Assembly (NCBI GenBank): GCA_900466475.1
Contig: UBMI01000029.1
Span: 32,037-96,036 of the forward strand
Length of the DNA stretch: 64,000 bases
Direction of reading: 5' to 3'
Source of the DNA: Hyphomicrobiales bacterium
GTDB lineage: Bacteria; Pseudomonadota; Alphaproteobacteria; Rhizobiales; Rhizobiaceae
The position numbers and the translations under genes are program-made. The notes below the pieces were generated by a model that ran no database searches, was not told the DNA's origin, and saw only the letters and a list, made by a program, of their open reading frames with translations. Shown in pieces: positions 8,961-16,509 of the stretch (position 1 is the stretch's first letter; every line of letters starts with the position of its first letter).

Positions 8961-9689
8961 GTGAGGGGTATGTTTTTGAGGAGCTTCGCTCGTCGGCTGG
9001 GGGCTGCGGGGGTTGGCCTGTTTCTGTTTTTCCTGCCATCGGCTTCCCATGCGGCGGAGCCTGAAAATGGCGGGCCTGCGGAGTTCATATTCGGCGTGCG
9101 GATAGGGGATGCCTATGAGAGCATCCTGTTGCAGCAGGGCTGGTATGCCTGCGATGTCGGAGAGCGGAAAAGCGTGTGTTTCGATGAAGTTGAGGTCGGC
9201 GATCAGATCGGCACGTTCCGGATCGGCATGCTGGATGGCCGCGCACTTTACGGAGAGTTCACGCCCAATCGCGCCGACAGCTTCTGGGAGATCGTCGGTT
9301 CATCAGGCTTTTCCCATCAAAACGAGGATGTGCCTGTCCATCTTGTGACCAGGAATGTTACGATCGACATCATCAAAGCTGTCCATGATCTGGGCGAGGA
9401 GGAGGCCAAGAGGCGGTTTTCCGGTTATCTGGCCAAGGACAATCAGAGCCTGCAGGCAATCAGCTTCGTTGCTTCCCGAGCGACGAAGCTGCCGCGGCCT
9501 GGTGCTGCCTTCCCCAATGGCGATGCCTACCTCAACAGCCTGCCGGCCGGAATGTTTCTTGTCTCAGTCAGCAGGGCGGGGAATGTCACCACCGTCATGA
9601 TCTACCCCACACTGGCAAGCGCGACCGCGGCCTTCCCGCAATATTGCCGTGACGGCTGCAAGAGCTGGTCGCCGCCCGACCAGCGCTAG
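8961..9689 (+). CDS. Secreted protein of unknown function
   Basis: The product (about 242 aa from GTG 8961) starts with a Sec signal peptide: basic FARRLG, a hydrophobic core VGLFLFFLP, and an ASHAA cleavage site. The mature part contains five cysteines (YACDV, SVCFD, QYCRDGCKS), so periplasmic disulfides are possible. The GTG start has AGGGG six bases upstream; an ATG at 8904 would add a poor 19-residue leader, and ATG 8970 is also possible. I recognise no domain. It sits between two membrane-protein genes on the same strand and may act with them in the envelope. Confidence 0.6.
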   Translation: MRGMFLRSFARRLGAAGVGLFLFFLPSASHAAEPENGGPAEFIFGVRIGDAYESILLQQGWYACDVGERKSVCFDEVEVGDQIGTFRIGMLDGRALYGEFTPNRADSFWEIVGSSGFSHQNEDVPVHLVTRNVTIDIIKAVHDLGEEEAKRRFSGYLAKDNQSLQAISFVASRATKLPRPGAAFPNGDAYLNSLPAGMFLVSVSRAGNVTTVMIYPTLASATAAFPQYCRDGCKSWSPPDQR

Positions 9690-9703
9690 GGGGCCGAGCG
9701 CGC

Positions 9704-10228
9704 ATGACTTCCAATCTGGGCTTTGCCTCCACCCTCGTGCCCACCTTCATGGCGGCTTGGTTTGGGGCGAGATATTGGGCGCGGCTATTGCCGAAGGGGC
9801 AGCTCTATTCGCTGCTGGCCTTTTTCTGCGTGCTGACCGGCGCGATCCTTGTCTATGTAACGTGCATCATAGGCCTCTGGCAGGTGGATCTGGCTTCTCA
9901 CTCAATAAGCGATGAACGGACCGATTATCTGGGGCGGGGGCTTGGGTGGTCCGGTCTCATCATGATGGTGGTCATCGTTTCGACAAACCGGTTTCGGCTA
10001 AAATTCCACCCTCCTGAAGAGATCAGGCCTTCTGATGGCGTGGATGAGAAACCAATCGACAAGTGGCATTTTTTGGTAACCGGTCTCGTGGGATGCATAG
10101 TCTCAGGATTTGTGGAACTACCATCCGGCTGGGAATATGCATTTCCAACCGCTTGCGTGTATGCAGCTATGGTGCTGATCTACGGGGTTGGCGCGGGGCT
10201 TGCCGTGACCGGTCTTTTCCTGAAGTGA
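9704..10228 (+). CDS. Multi-pass membrane protein of unknown function
   Basis: A 174-aa protein with about five predicted membrane helices: residues 8-24, 33-58, 80-96, 122-140 and 148-170. A polar cytoplasmic loop (FHPPEEIRPSDGVDEKP) lies near residues 103-120. No family recognised. It starts 14 bases after the secreted-protein gene and is probably cotranscribed with it. The palindromic repeat at 10236 follows its stop. Confidence 0.6.
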   Translation: MTSNLGFASTLVPTFMAAWFGARYWARLLPKGQLYSLLAFFCVLTGAILVYVTCIIGLWQVDLASHSISDERTDYLGRGLGWSGLIMMVVIVSTNRFRLKFHPPEEIRPSDGVDEKPIDKWHFLVTGLVGCIVSGFVELPSGWEYAFPTACVYAAMVLIYGVGAGLAVTGLFLK

Positions 10229-10235
10229 TCAGCAT

Positions 10236-10276
10236 GCAATTCCAGCACAATCGCTGCACGGTTCTGCCGGAATTGC
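10236..10276. repeat. Palindromic intergenic repeat, copy 2
   Basis: Same arms as the element at 1806-1850 (gcaattcc...ggaattgc) in inverted orientation, with the shared inner segment cggttctgc. It lies between convergent genes (10228 and 10287) and may double as a bidirectional terminator. Confidence 0.55.
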
Positions 10277-10286
10277 CCCTGCCGCT

Positions 10287-11279
10287 TCAGAAAGCCTCGC
10301 GGCTGTCGCTCCTCGGATCTCCCTCGATCTGGTGCGGCCGGTAGAGATCGCCGCGGGCGGTGCGCCGCCAGGGGCGGGCGAGATTGGCCGGGTCGGTGGT
10401 GATTTCGGCGATTGCGATGCCGGGTTTGCCATCATCAGGGCAACGAGCTGCCCACTGGCCCTTGGGGCCGGCGATGCCGCAGGGGGCGATGACGCTTTGC
10501 GGCGCATGGGCAGCGTAGCTCACCCAGAATGTGTTGCTGGCCGCAACTCCCAGGACTTCAGCAGCGAAGGGAGGAGCGGCGGAGGGGACTTCGCCCGAAG
10601 TGGAGAAGAGCACGCAATCGACGTCGAGCCGCTCATATTCGGTGAAGATCTCGTGATAATGCGACTCTATGCCGGCAGCGCAGCCGAAGCGCATGCCGTC
10701 CACCTCGAAGGTGACGGGGATTCTGCCCGGCGAATACATGAAGGAAATCTTGGTGTGGGAAAGCAGGCGCTCGTCATAACGCGTCACCAGCTCGCCCCGG
10801 TCTGAAATGACATAGAGGCTGTTATGCGGCCGGTGCGGCGGGGTCAGCCTGTGCGGCGCACCGAAGACCGTCCAGAGCTTCAATTCCCTTGCGTGATTTC
10901 TCGTCTCCTCCAGCTCCTCGCGCAGGACCTCCCATTGGTAACGGCTCCAGTCGGCAGCGCCGATCTCCCTTGGGCCGATTTCGGAAAGGAGGCGCTTGCT
11001 CGGAAAGCAGAGCGTTCCCTCCGGGAAGTGGATCAGGCGGACGCCGGCCTTGCTCGCTTCACCCATGAGGCGACGCATCTCGGCGCCGTTGGCGCGGAAT
11101 GCCGAGGCATCGCGCGGGTCCAGGCAAACAGAAGTTTGAGCGACCGCCAGCCGCAGGGATTTGCCGGCGGGCTCATCTGTCGGCTTCTTGCTGATATGGC
11201 TGAGGGCTGACGTATAGGATTCGCCGGTCTTTGCAGCGCGGGCGCGAACCCTGCGTTTGAGATTTCCGTTCTGGGTCAT
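10287..11279 (-). CDS. Nitrilase-superfamily protein, probable pseudoenzyme
   Basis: A 330-aa carbon-nitrogen hydrolase fold from about residue 42. The catalytic Glu is kept (HFPEGTL, E87). At the usual Lys position the sequence reads RYDERLLSHTK (E170), and at the usual Cys position GCAAGIESHYHE (G203). Relatives I recall carry YDKR and a Cys directly before I-E, so two of the three catalytic residues appear lost; C200 lies three residues upstream. The first 30 residues (LKRRVRARAAKTGESYTSAL) resemble the small Arg-rich helical segment seen in ribbon-helix-helix-like proteins, an unusual N-terminal addition. The start at 11279 is the first ATG. The gene lies with an aldo/keto reductase and LysR, in a host block inside the phage module. 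Confidence 0.7.
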   Translation of the reverse strand: MTQNGNLKRRVRARAAKTGESYTSALSHISKKPTDEPAGKSLRLAVAQTSVCLDPRDASAFRANGAEMRRLMGEASKAGVRLIHFPEGTLCFPSKRLLSEIGPREIGAADWSRYQWEVLREELEETRNHARELKLWTVFGAPHRLTPPHRPHNSLYVISDRGELVTRYDERLLSHTKISFMYSPGRIPVTFEVDGMRFGCAAGIESHYHEIFTEYERLDVDCVLFSTSGEVPSAAPPFAAEVLGVAASNTFWVSYAAHAPQSVIAPCGIAGPKGQWAARCPDDGKPGIAIAEITTDPANLARPWRRTARGDLYRPHQIEGDPRSDSREAF

Positions 11280-11539
11280 TGTCTGGCCTTTCCGTCACGG
11301 ACGCATGTTCCCCGGCAACCACGCCCGAGCGATCGGACCGAGGCTTTCGAACCCGAGACGGAAGTCCCTTTGCCTCCGTTTTGAAGACCCTGCCGGGGAG
11401 GATCGCTGGAGGTTGGGCGCAGGCCACGCCTGACGAGAAAGATGTCGATGCCGGCGCGATTCGTCAATCTGGGGAGGGCCGCAATGTGAGCTTCGAGACG
11501 CGGCAGGTGATCCGCCGCGTTTCGGTTCCTTACGTGGGA

Positions 11540-12418
11540 TCAGGCGCCTTTCGCTGCGGCAATGCCGTCGAGTTGCGTCATCGCGTCTGTCGACAGTTCG
11601 ATGTTGGCCACAGCGAGGTTCTCCCTGAGATGGCCGCGCGAAGACGTGCCGGGGATCAGCAGGATGTTCGGCGCGCGTTTCAGGAGCCAGGCGAGTGCCA
11701 CCTGCAGTGGCGTGGCATTGAGGCGGGTGGCGACCTCGGAGAGCGTCGAGGACTGCAAGGGCGAGAAGCCGCCGAGCGGGAAGAAGGGCACGTAGGCGGT
11801 GCCTTCGGCTGCAAGCTTGTCGATCAGCGCGTCATCGTCGCGGTTGGCGAGGTTGTACTGGTTCTGGACGCAGACGATCTCGGTGATCCTGCGGCCGTCA
11901 TCCACCTGTTTTGCCGTGGCATTCGACAGGCCGATATGTTTGATCAGGCCCTGCTGCTGCAGCTCGGCCAGAACCGTCAGTGGCGCCTCGAGCGAGCCTT
12001 CGGCCGGGCCGTGCACATCGAACATGGCGCGCAGGTTGACCACCTCGATCACGTCGAGGCCGAGGTTTTTCAGGTTGCTGTGGATCGCCGCGGTCAGCTC
12101 TTCCTTCGAAAAGGCCGGGTTCCAGGAGGCATCGGATCCGCGCAGCGCGCCGACCTTGGTGACGATGACGAGATCATCTCCATAGGGATGCAGCGCTTCC
12201 CGGATGATCTCATTGGTGACGTAGGGGCCGTAGAAATCGCTGGTATCAATGTGGTTGACGCCGCTTTCGACCGCTTCGCGCAGCACGGCGATAGCTTCAT
12301 CGCGATCCCGTGGCGGGCCGAAGACGCCCCTGCCGGCAAGCTGCATGGCGCCATAGCCGAGGCGCTTTACCATGCGATTGCCGAGCTTGAAGCTTCCGGA
12401 ATTTTCGACAGTAGACAT
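11540..12418 (-). CDS. Aldo/keto reductase (pyridoxal reductase/PdxI-like group)
   Basis: A 292-aa NADPH-dependent oxidoreductase of the AKR superfamily. Visible features are the N-terminal LGYGAMQLAGRGVFGPP strand-loop, HIDTSDFYGPYVTNE with the catalytic Asp and Tyr, VIVTKVG with the catalytic Lys, and a C-terminal IPGTSSRGHLREN NADP-binding loop. The usual fourth residue (His) is replaced in VVNLRAM, as in the YdbC/PdxI subgroup that reduces pyridoxal, so that substrate is possible but not proven. It is divergent from a LysR gene across 103 bases that hold TGTCC/GGACA palindromes; the regulator probably controls it. Confidence 0.85.
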   Translation of the reverse strand: MSTVENSGSFKLGNRMVKRLGYGAMQLAGRGVFGPPRDRDEAIAVLREAVESGVNHIDTSDFYGPYVTNEIIREALHPYGDDLVIVTKVGALRGSDASWNPAFSKEELTAAIHSNLKNLGLDVIEVVNLRAMFDVHGPAEGSLEAPLTVLAELQQQGLIKHIGLSNATAKQVDDGRRITEIVCVQNQYNLANRDDDALIDKLAAEGTAYVPFFPLGGFSPLQSSTLSEVATRLNATPLQVALAWLLKRAPNILLIPGTSSRGHLRENLAVANIELSTDAMTQLDGIAAAKGA

Positions 12419-12466
12419 GAAATCTCATCTCCGATTGAAGGCAGGAAAGCAGATAGGCCTGTATCG

Positions 12467-12517
12467 TTGTCCGGACAATTGGCTAGAATCCGGACGGGCT
12501 GTCCGGCTTATAGGACA
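12467..12517. promoter_or_regulatory. Putative LysR operator between the AKR and LysR genes
   Basis: Two dyads share the half-site TGTCC: a perfect 12-bp palindrome TTGTCCGGACAA (12467-12478) and TGTCC-N8-GGACA (12500-12517). The second sits 5 bases before the LysR start. The arrangement suggests the regulator binds here and represses itself while controlling the reductase. Confidence 0.5.
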
Positions 12518-12521
12518 ATCA

Positions 12522-13454
12522 ATGGGAACTCAGACTATGAAACAGGGTGTGCCTGAGATCAGCGATGTCAGCGCCTTTCTCGTCGTCGCAAGGGCCGGCG
12601 GTTTTCGCGAGGCAGCGCGGGTGAGCCATATGAGCTCCTCGGCGCTCAGCGATGCGGTGCGCCGGCTGGAGGCGGACCTTGGGGTGCGGCTCTTCAACCG
12701 CACGACACGCAGCGTTGTGCCGACGGAGGCCGGTCGCGGCCTGATGGAGCGGCTCGGCCCGGCCTTCGGCGAGATCGATGCCGCGCTCGACTTCGTGAAG
12801 GATTTTCGCGACCGGCCGGCAGGTTCGCTGAAGCTCAATGTGCCCGTGAGCGCAGCGCGGCTGGTGCTGCCACGGATCGTGCCGGCGTTTCTGAGAACTT
12901 ATCCGGATATTCGCCTCGAAATCGTTACCGAGGAGAATTTCGTCGATATCATCGCCGCCGGCTGCGATGCCGGCATCCGCTATGACGAGCGGCTGGAACA
13001 GGACATGATCGCCGTGCCGATCGGCCCGCGTCTCCAGCGTTATGCCGGTGCGGCTTCCGCCGCCTACCTGGAAGAGCATGGCCGGCCGCAGCATCCCCGC
13101 GACCTGCTTCAGCATGCCTGCATCCGCGGCCGTTTTGCCGGCCGCGCCATCCCGGTCTGGGAGTTCGAGCGCGACGGCGAGATCGTCAGGGTCGATCCGC
13201 CGAGCCCGCTGATCGTCCAGAATGGTGGCGGCACGGATCTCGCCGTTGACGCGGCGATTGCCGGCACCGGCATCGTCTTCACCTTCGAGGATTGGCTGAA
13301 GCCCTATTTTGAAGGTCGCATGCTGGAGCCGGTGCTGGAGCCCTGGTGGCAGAGTTTCTCCGGCCCCTTTCTCTATTATCCCGGCCGGCGCCTGGTGCCG
13401 GCGCCGCTGCGCGCCTTCATCGATTTCATCAAGGGGATGCCGCGGGAGCCGTGA
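12522..13454 (+). CDS. LysR-family transcriptional regulator
   Basis: A 310-aa regulator with an N-terminal winged HTH at about residues 12-72 (FLVVARAGGFREAARVSHMSSSALSDAVRRLE), an ALGV-type linker (LGVRLFNRTTRSVVPTEAG), and a substrate-binding effector domain. The start at 12522 (MGTQTMKQ) is preceded by AGGA six bases upstream; MKQ at 12537 is an alternative. It is divergent from the aldo/keto reductase, its likely target. The effector is unknown. Confidence 0.85.
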   Translation: MGTQTMKQGVPEISDVSAFLVVARAGGFREAARVSHMSSSALSDAVRRLEADLGVRLFNRTTRSVVPTEAGRGLMERLGPAFGEIDAALDFVKDFRDRPAGSLKLNVPVSAARLVLPRIVPAFLRTYPDIRLEIVTEENFVDIIAAGCDAGIRYDERLEQDMIAVPIGPRLQRYAGAASAAYLEEHGRPQHPRDLLQHACIRGRFAGRAIPVWEFERDGEIVRVDPPSPLIVQNGGGTDLAVDAAIAGTGIVFTFEDWLKPYFEGRMLEPVLEPWWQSFSGPFLYYPGRRLVPAPLRAFIDFIKGMPREP

Positions 13455-13558
13455 AGAGAGATCATCGGCCCGCAACGTGGTAGAGTGGAGCGGGCGTTGC
13501 ATTTGCCGCATCGCCGTCATCATCAACACCATCGTCGTGACGATGGGAGGGGAAGATC

Positions 13559-14230
13559 ATGAGCGATGCAAGCAACAGGGCCGGCAACGGCACGAGCGAG
13601 ATGAAGCTGGAGATCATTGTCGTGCCCGTTTCGGATGTCGATCGCGCCAAGGCCTTCTATGGCGGGCTCGGCTGGCGCCTCGATGCAGACTATTCCTCAG
13701 GTGAAGACTACAGGGTGATCCAGTTCACCCCGCCGGGCTCAAACGCATCCGTCATTTTCGGGAAGAACGTGACGCCGGCGGCACCTGGCTCCGCACAGGG
13801 GCTCTATCTCATCGTCTCCGATATCGAGGCGACCAGAAAGGAGTTGCGGGAACGCGGGGTAGAGGTCAGTGAGGCCTTTCATCCCGAGGGAGAGGTCTAT
13901 GGCGGGCCTGACGTGCCCTATCTCTTCGGCCGGCGCCGGTTCAATGGCCCCGATCCCGACCGCAGCAGCTACCGCTCCTTCGCGGCCTTCAACGACCCTG
14001 ACGGCAATGGCTGGCTCTTCCAGGAAATCACCGCCCGGCTGCCGGGGCGAATTACCTCCGACCTTGCCGCTTTCGGCACGGCGAAAGACCTCGCCGCGGG
14101 GCTGCGCCGGGCGGCCGAAGCCCATGGCGAGCATGAGAAGCGCAATGGCGGCAAACATGACGAGAACTGGCCGGACTGGTATGCGGAATACATGATGGCC
14201 GAACAGACCGGCAAGCCGCTGCCGCAATGA
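13559..14230 (+). CDS. VOC (glyoxalase/dioxygenase-fold) family protein
   Basis: A 223-aa protein. Residues 15-160 form a VOC fold (EIIVVPVSDVDRAKAFYGGLGWRL, then IQFTPPGSNASVIFG, then FNDPDGNGWLFQEI). The DPDGNGW-QE end is the standard last strand with a metal-ligand Glu. A charged helical C-terminal extension (170-223, HEKRNGGKHDENWPDWYAEYM) is added beyond the usual single VOC module. The reaction is unknown; members include lactoylglutathione lyases and ring-cleaving dioxygenases. It follows the LysR gene by 104 bases on the same strand. Confidence 0.8.
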   Translation: MSDASNRAGNGTSEMKLEIIVVPVSDVDRAKAFYGGLGWRLDADYSSGEDYRVIQFTPPGSNASVIFGKNVTPAAPGSAQGLYLIVSDIEATRKELRERGVEVSEAFHPEGEVYGGPDVPYLFGRRRFNGPDPDRSSYRSFAAFNDPDGNGWLFQEITARLPGRITSDLAAFGTAKDLAAGLRRAAEAHGEHEKRNGGKHDENWPDWYAEYMMAEQTGKPLPQ

Positions 14231-14306
14231 GGTGGTTGTGAAGTGATTGGCTAGCGGGGCAAGCCGGATTGGCCGGTCCCCGCCGACTGTTTTTCGACAG
14301 CTCAGA

Positions 14307-14720
14307 TCATAAAGGCTCGATGCAGGCCGCCCATTTCCAAAGATCGTCCATCTGGTTCGGCGGAATGCCCATGGCCACCGCGAGCAGATCGATGCGGGGA
14401 TCTTCTCGCGAATATTGCTGGGCGTCCTCGATCATGATGCGCACCGTTTCCTTGTCTTTGAACGACATGTCGGGCATGTCGTTGATGGTCGCCAGAATAT
14501 CGGCCTTGGCAATCGGCGGTTCGAGTTCGAGTGCGGCGATCCAGAGTTGCCATTTCTTGAGGGGCGCGAAGCGCTCTTCAAGGCCGAGTGGGTCCCGGAG
14601 GTATTTGGCGATTAGGGGTTCCTGGTCGTCGTGGCGGACGAGGATCATATCAGGCTGGTCACGGGTGAATATCTCAAGGATGGTTCCGGCGCTGTCGTAA
14701 CGAACGTATACAGGGGTCAT
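14307..14720 (-). CDS. Tail-fibre partner/assembly protein of the phage module
   Basis: A 137-aa acidic protein. Its C-terminal pattern (LKKWQLWIAALEL, then ILATINDMP, IMIEDAQQYSREDPRI, LLAVAMGIPPNQMDDLWKWA) matches a small protein commonly found after tail-fibre genes in rhizobial prophages. The ATG at 14720 overlaps the tail-fibre stop (ATGA, 14717-14720), so the two are translationally coupled; this overlap decides the start over the upstream in-frame ATG. A role as tail-fibre chaperone is inferred from position. Confidence 0.6.
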   Translation of the reverse strand: MTPVYVRYDSAGTILEIFTRDQPDMILVRHDDQEPLIAKYLRDPLGLEERFAPLKKWQLWIAALELEPPIAKADILATINDMPDMSFKDKETVRIMIEDAQQYSREDPRIDLLAVAMGIPPNQMDDLWKWAACIEPL

Positions 14721-16315
14721 GCGAATAGCCTCTTGCAAGAATAATCATACCAGCCGCACACGAGAAAGGAGGCCGAACAGGCTGTGCTTGTCACAGAGAC
14801 ATACCTCCATAGCTGGCCGTTGGCGTTGCTTCGCACCTTGCCCGCCGCCGCACTTTGGTCAAGATAGTCGTTTCCTGAGCGCGACCGGCACCGCACCTGA
14901 TGTGCGGCACCCGTGGTATAGTTGGCAGCAGCGGCGTCTGAGGCGATCCCGATGCAGTCCTGTCCCGAACTTGCTACAACGGTGTCAATCAGCACCCAGA
15001 CATCGACACTTAGTCCAACAGGGGTGTTGCTCGGTATGACCAGTCCCTGTGCGGTGGCGGTGGCTGTGAACCATGGGTAGCTGTCGGTGTTAACCTCGTT
15101 GCCAGTCTGCCAGAACGGAACAATATTTCCCGATGAATTGGTGATGACCAGGCCCACACGGCTCCCGGACAAGCATTCCCATCCGATCGGCTTCGTGACG
15201 CCTGCCTCTGATCCAGACAGCGACATAATGAAGTCTGTGGTGCCATCTGCTAATTTCCTGATGGCGTATAGGAAATACGTCTTTGACGCCTGTACGGCCC
15301 CTGTGTCGAGTAGCTGAACTAGCGTTTTTGCGGTGGCAGAGGTGGTCTGATGTTTCTTTCCGCCAAACCAGCCGACGCCTGGTCCGATGGTTATAGACGT
15401 AACGCCGACATAAGCGGGGATGAAACCTGTAAAGAAATCAAGACCGGTAGCAACACAAACATACTTGACGATACTACCCGCGAGAACCTTTTTCAGCCCC
15501 CAGCCTGCCGCGCTGTCGGCGATGGCGAATTCGTCGCTATCGACGATGTCGGTCTTTGCGGCTGCGCCGTGCAGCCAGCCGGCCAGGGTATTGGCGATCT
15601 CGTTGTATATCGCCAGCGTCTTTCGATACCAGTGAAAGGCGGAAAACAGTCCGTCCGAACCGGGAACCGCCAGATCTTCCGGATTTGCTGCATAGGCGGC
15701 TGCGAGCCCAGCGCTGGCATTTGCGCCGGTCGCTGATTGGGCGGCTTCGGCGGCCTTCTGCTGGGTGGTCGCAGTGAGGCCGGCAACATCGGGGATGTCA
15801 TCGGCTATATCAGCCACAGTTTCCAGATATTGCGAGACGGCGGCAACGGCCTCCAGCGCATCGCCTTTGTCGCTGAGGGTCAGGACGTCTGCGATGAGCT
15901 TGTCTATCGTTGCCGAATCGAATGACGGCGGAATGGTGACGGCGCGGGCCGCTCTTTCCTTGAGCTGCTGGAGCCTCATCACGACGAGGTCGAGAGCCTG
16001 CTCCACGGTCTCGGCATAATAGGCGCCCTGGTTTTCCAGGTCAGTTTCCTGGGTGAAGGGCACATCGAGCAGCAGGGTGACCCTGCTGCCGGCTGCCGGG
16101 GCAGGGGTGATGACCGCGCTGCCGCCGCCATCATTGCCGACCCCGGTCACGGTGTAGTCTGCATCCAGCACCAGGATCGTATCCGTGCCGGAGGCATCCG
16201 TGCGGATCACCTGCAGATGCCGGGGTTCGAGGATCTTGAATTTATAGTCGAAAGCCGTAGTGACGCCGTCCCCGCTATAGGGGCCGGACCGGTATATCTC
16301 GCTTGAAATGGTCAT
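14717..16315 (-). CDS. Phage tail fibre protein (T7 gp17-like N-terminus)
   Basis: A 532-aa protein. Residues 1-130 resemble the tail-attachment domain of T7-type fibres: an opening YSGDGVTTAFDYKFKIL, then a beta-rich barrel with DADYTVTGVGNDGG, then LENQGAYYAETVEQALDLVVMRLQQL. An Ala-rich helical shaft (180-215) follows, then beta-rich receptor-binding parts with many Cys, Ser and Thr residues near the C-terminus. It would bind the cell surface. It is separated from the other tail genes by the plus-strand alpha/beta hydrolase at 16510-18165. The frame is intact. Confidence 0.8.
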   Translation of the reverse strand: MTISSEIYRSGPYSGDGVTTAFDYKFKILEPRHLQVIRTDASGTDTILVLDADYTVTGVGNDGGGSAVITPAPAAGSRVTLLLDVPFTQETDLENQGAYYAETVEQALDLVVMRLQQLKERAARAVTIPPSFDSATIDKLIADVLTLSDKGDALEAVAAVSQYLETVADIADDIPDVAGLTATTQQKAAEAAQSATGANASAGLAAAYAANPEDLAVPGSDGLFSAFHWYRKTLAIYNEIANTLAGWLHGAAAKTDIVDSDEFAIADSAAGWGLKKVLAGSIVKYVCVATGLDFFTGFIPAYVGVTSITIGPGVGWFGGKKHQTTSATAKTLVQLLDTGAVQASKTYFLYAIRKLADGTTDFIMSLSGSEAGVTKPIGWECLSGSRVGLVITNSSGNIVPFWQTGNEVNTDSYPWFTATATAQGLVIPSNTPVGLSVDVWVLIDTVVASSGQDCIGIASDAAAANYTTGAAHQVRCRSRSGNDYLDQSAAAGKVRSNANGQLWRYVSVTSTACSASFLVCGWYDYSCKRLFA

Positions 16316-16509
16316 GGATCACGCCTCTGGTTTTGCCGACCATAGGCGTGGGAAGGTTATCGGCCTGACAGGCCTGGGAGATCGGCGTAATCAGCCGCAC
16401 TTTCCCCTATGCGGCGGCCCTATGACGTCAATGGCATAACGCTTCTGGATTGTATGCAGGACCTGTCATAAAACAGGGGATGCAGCGTTTGCGAGCTGGG
16501 AGGATGTTC

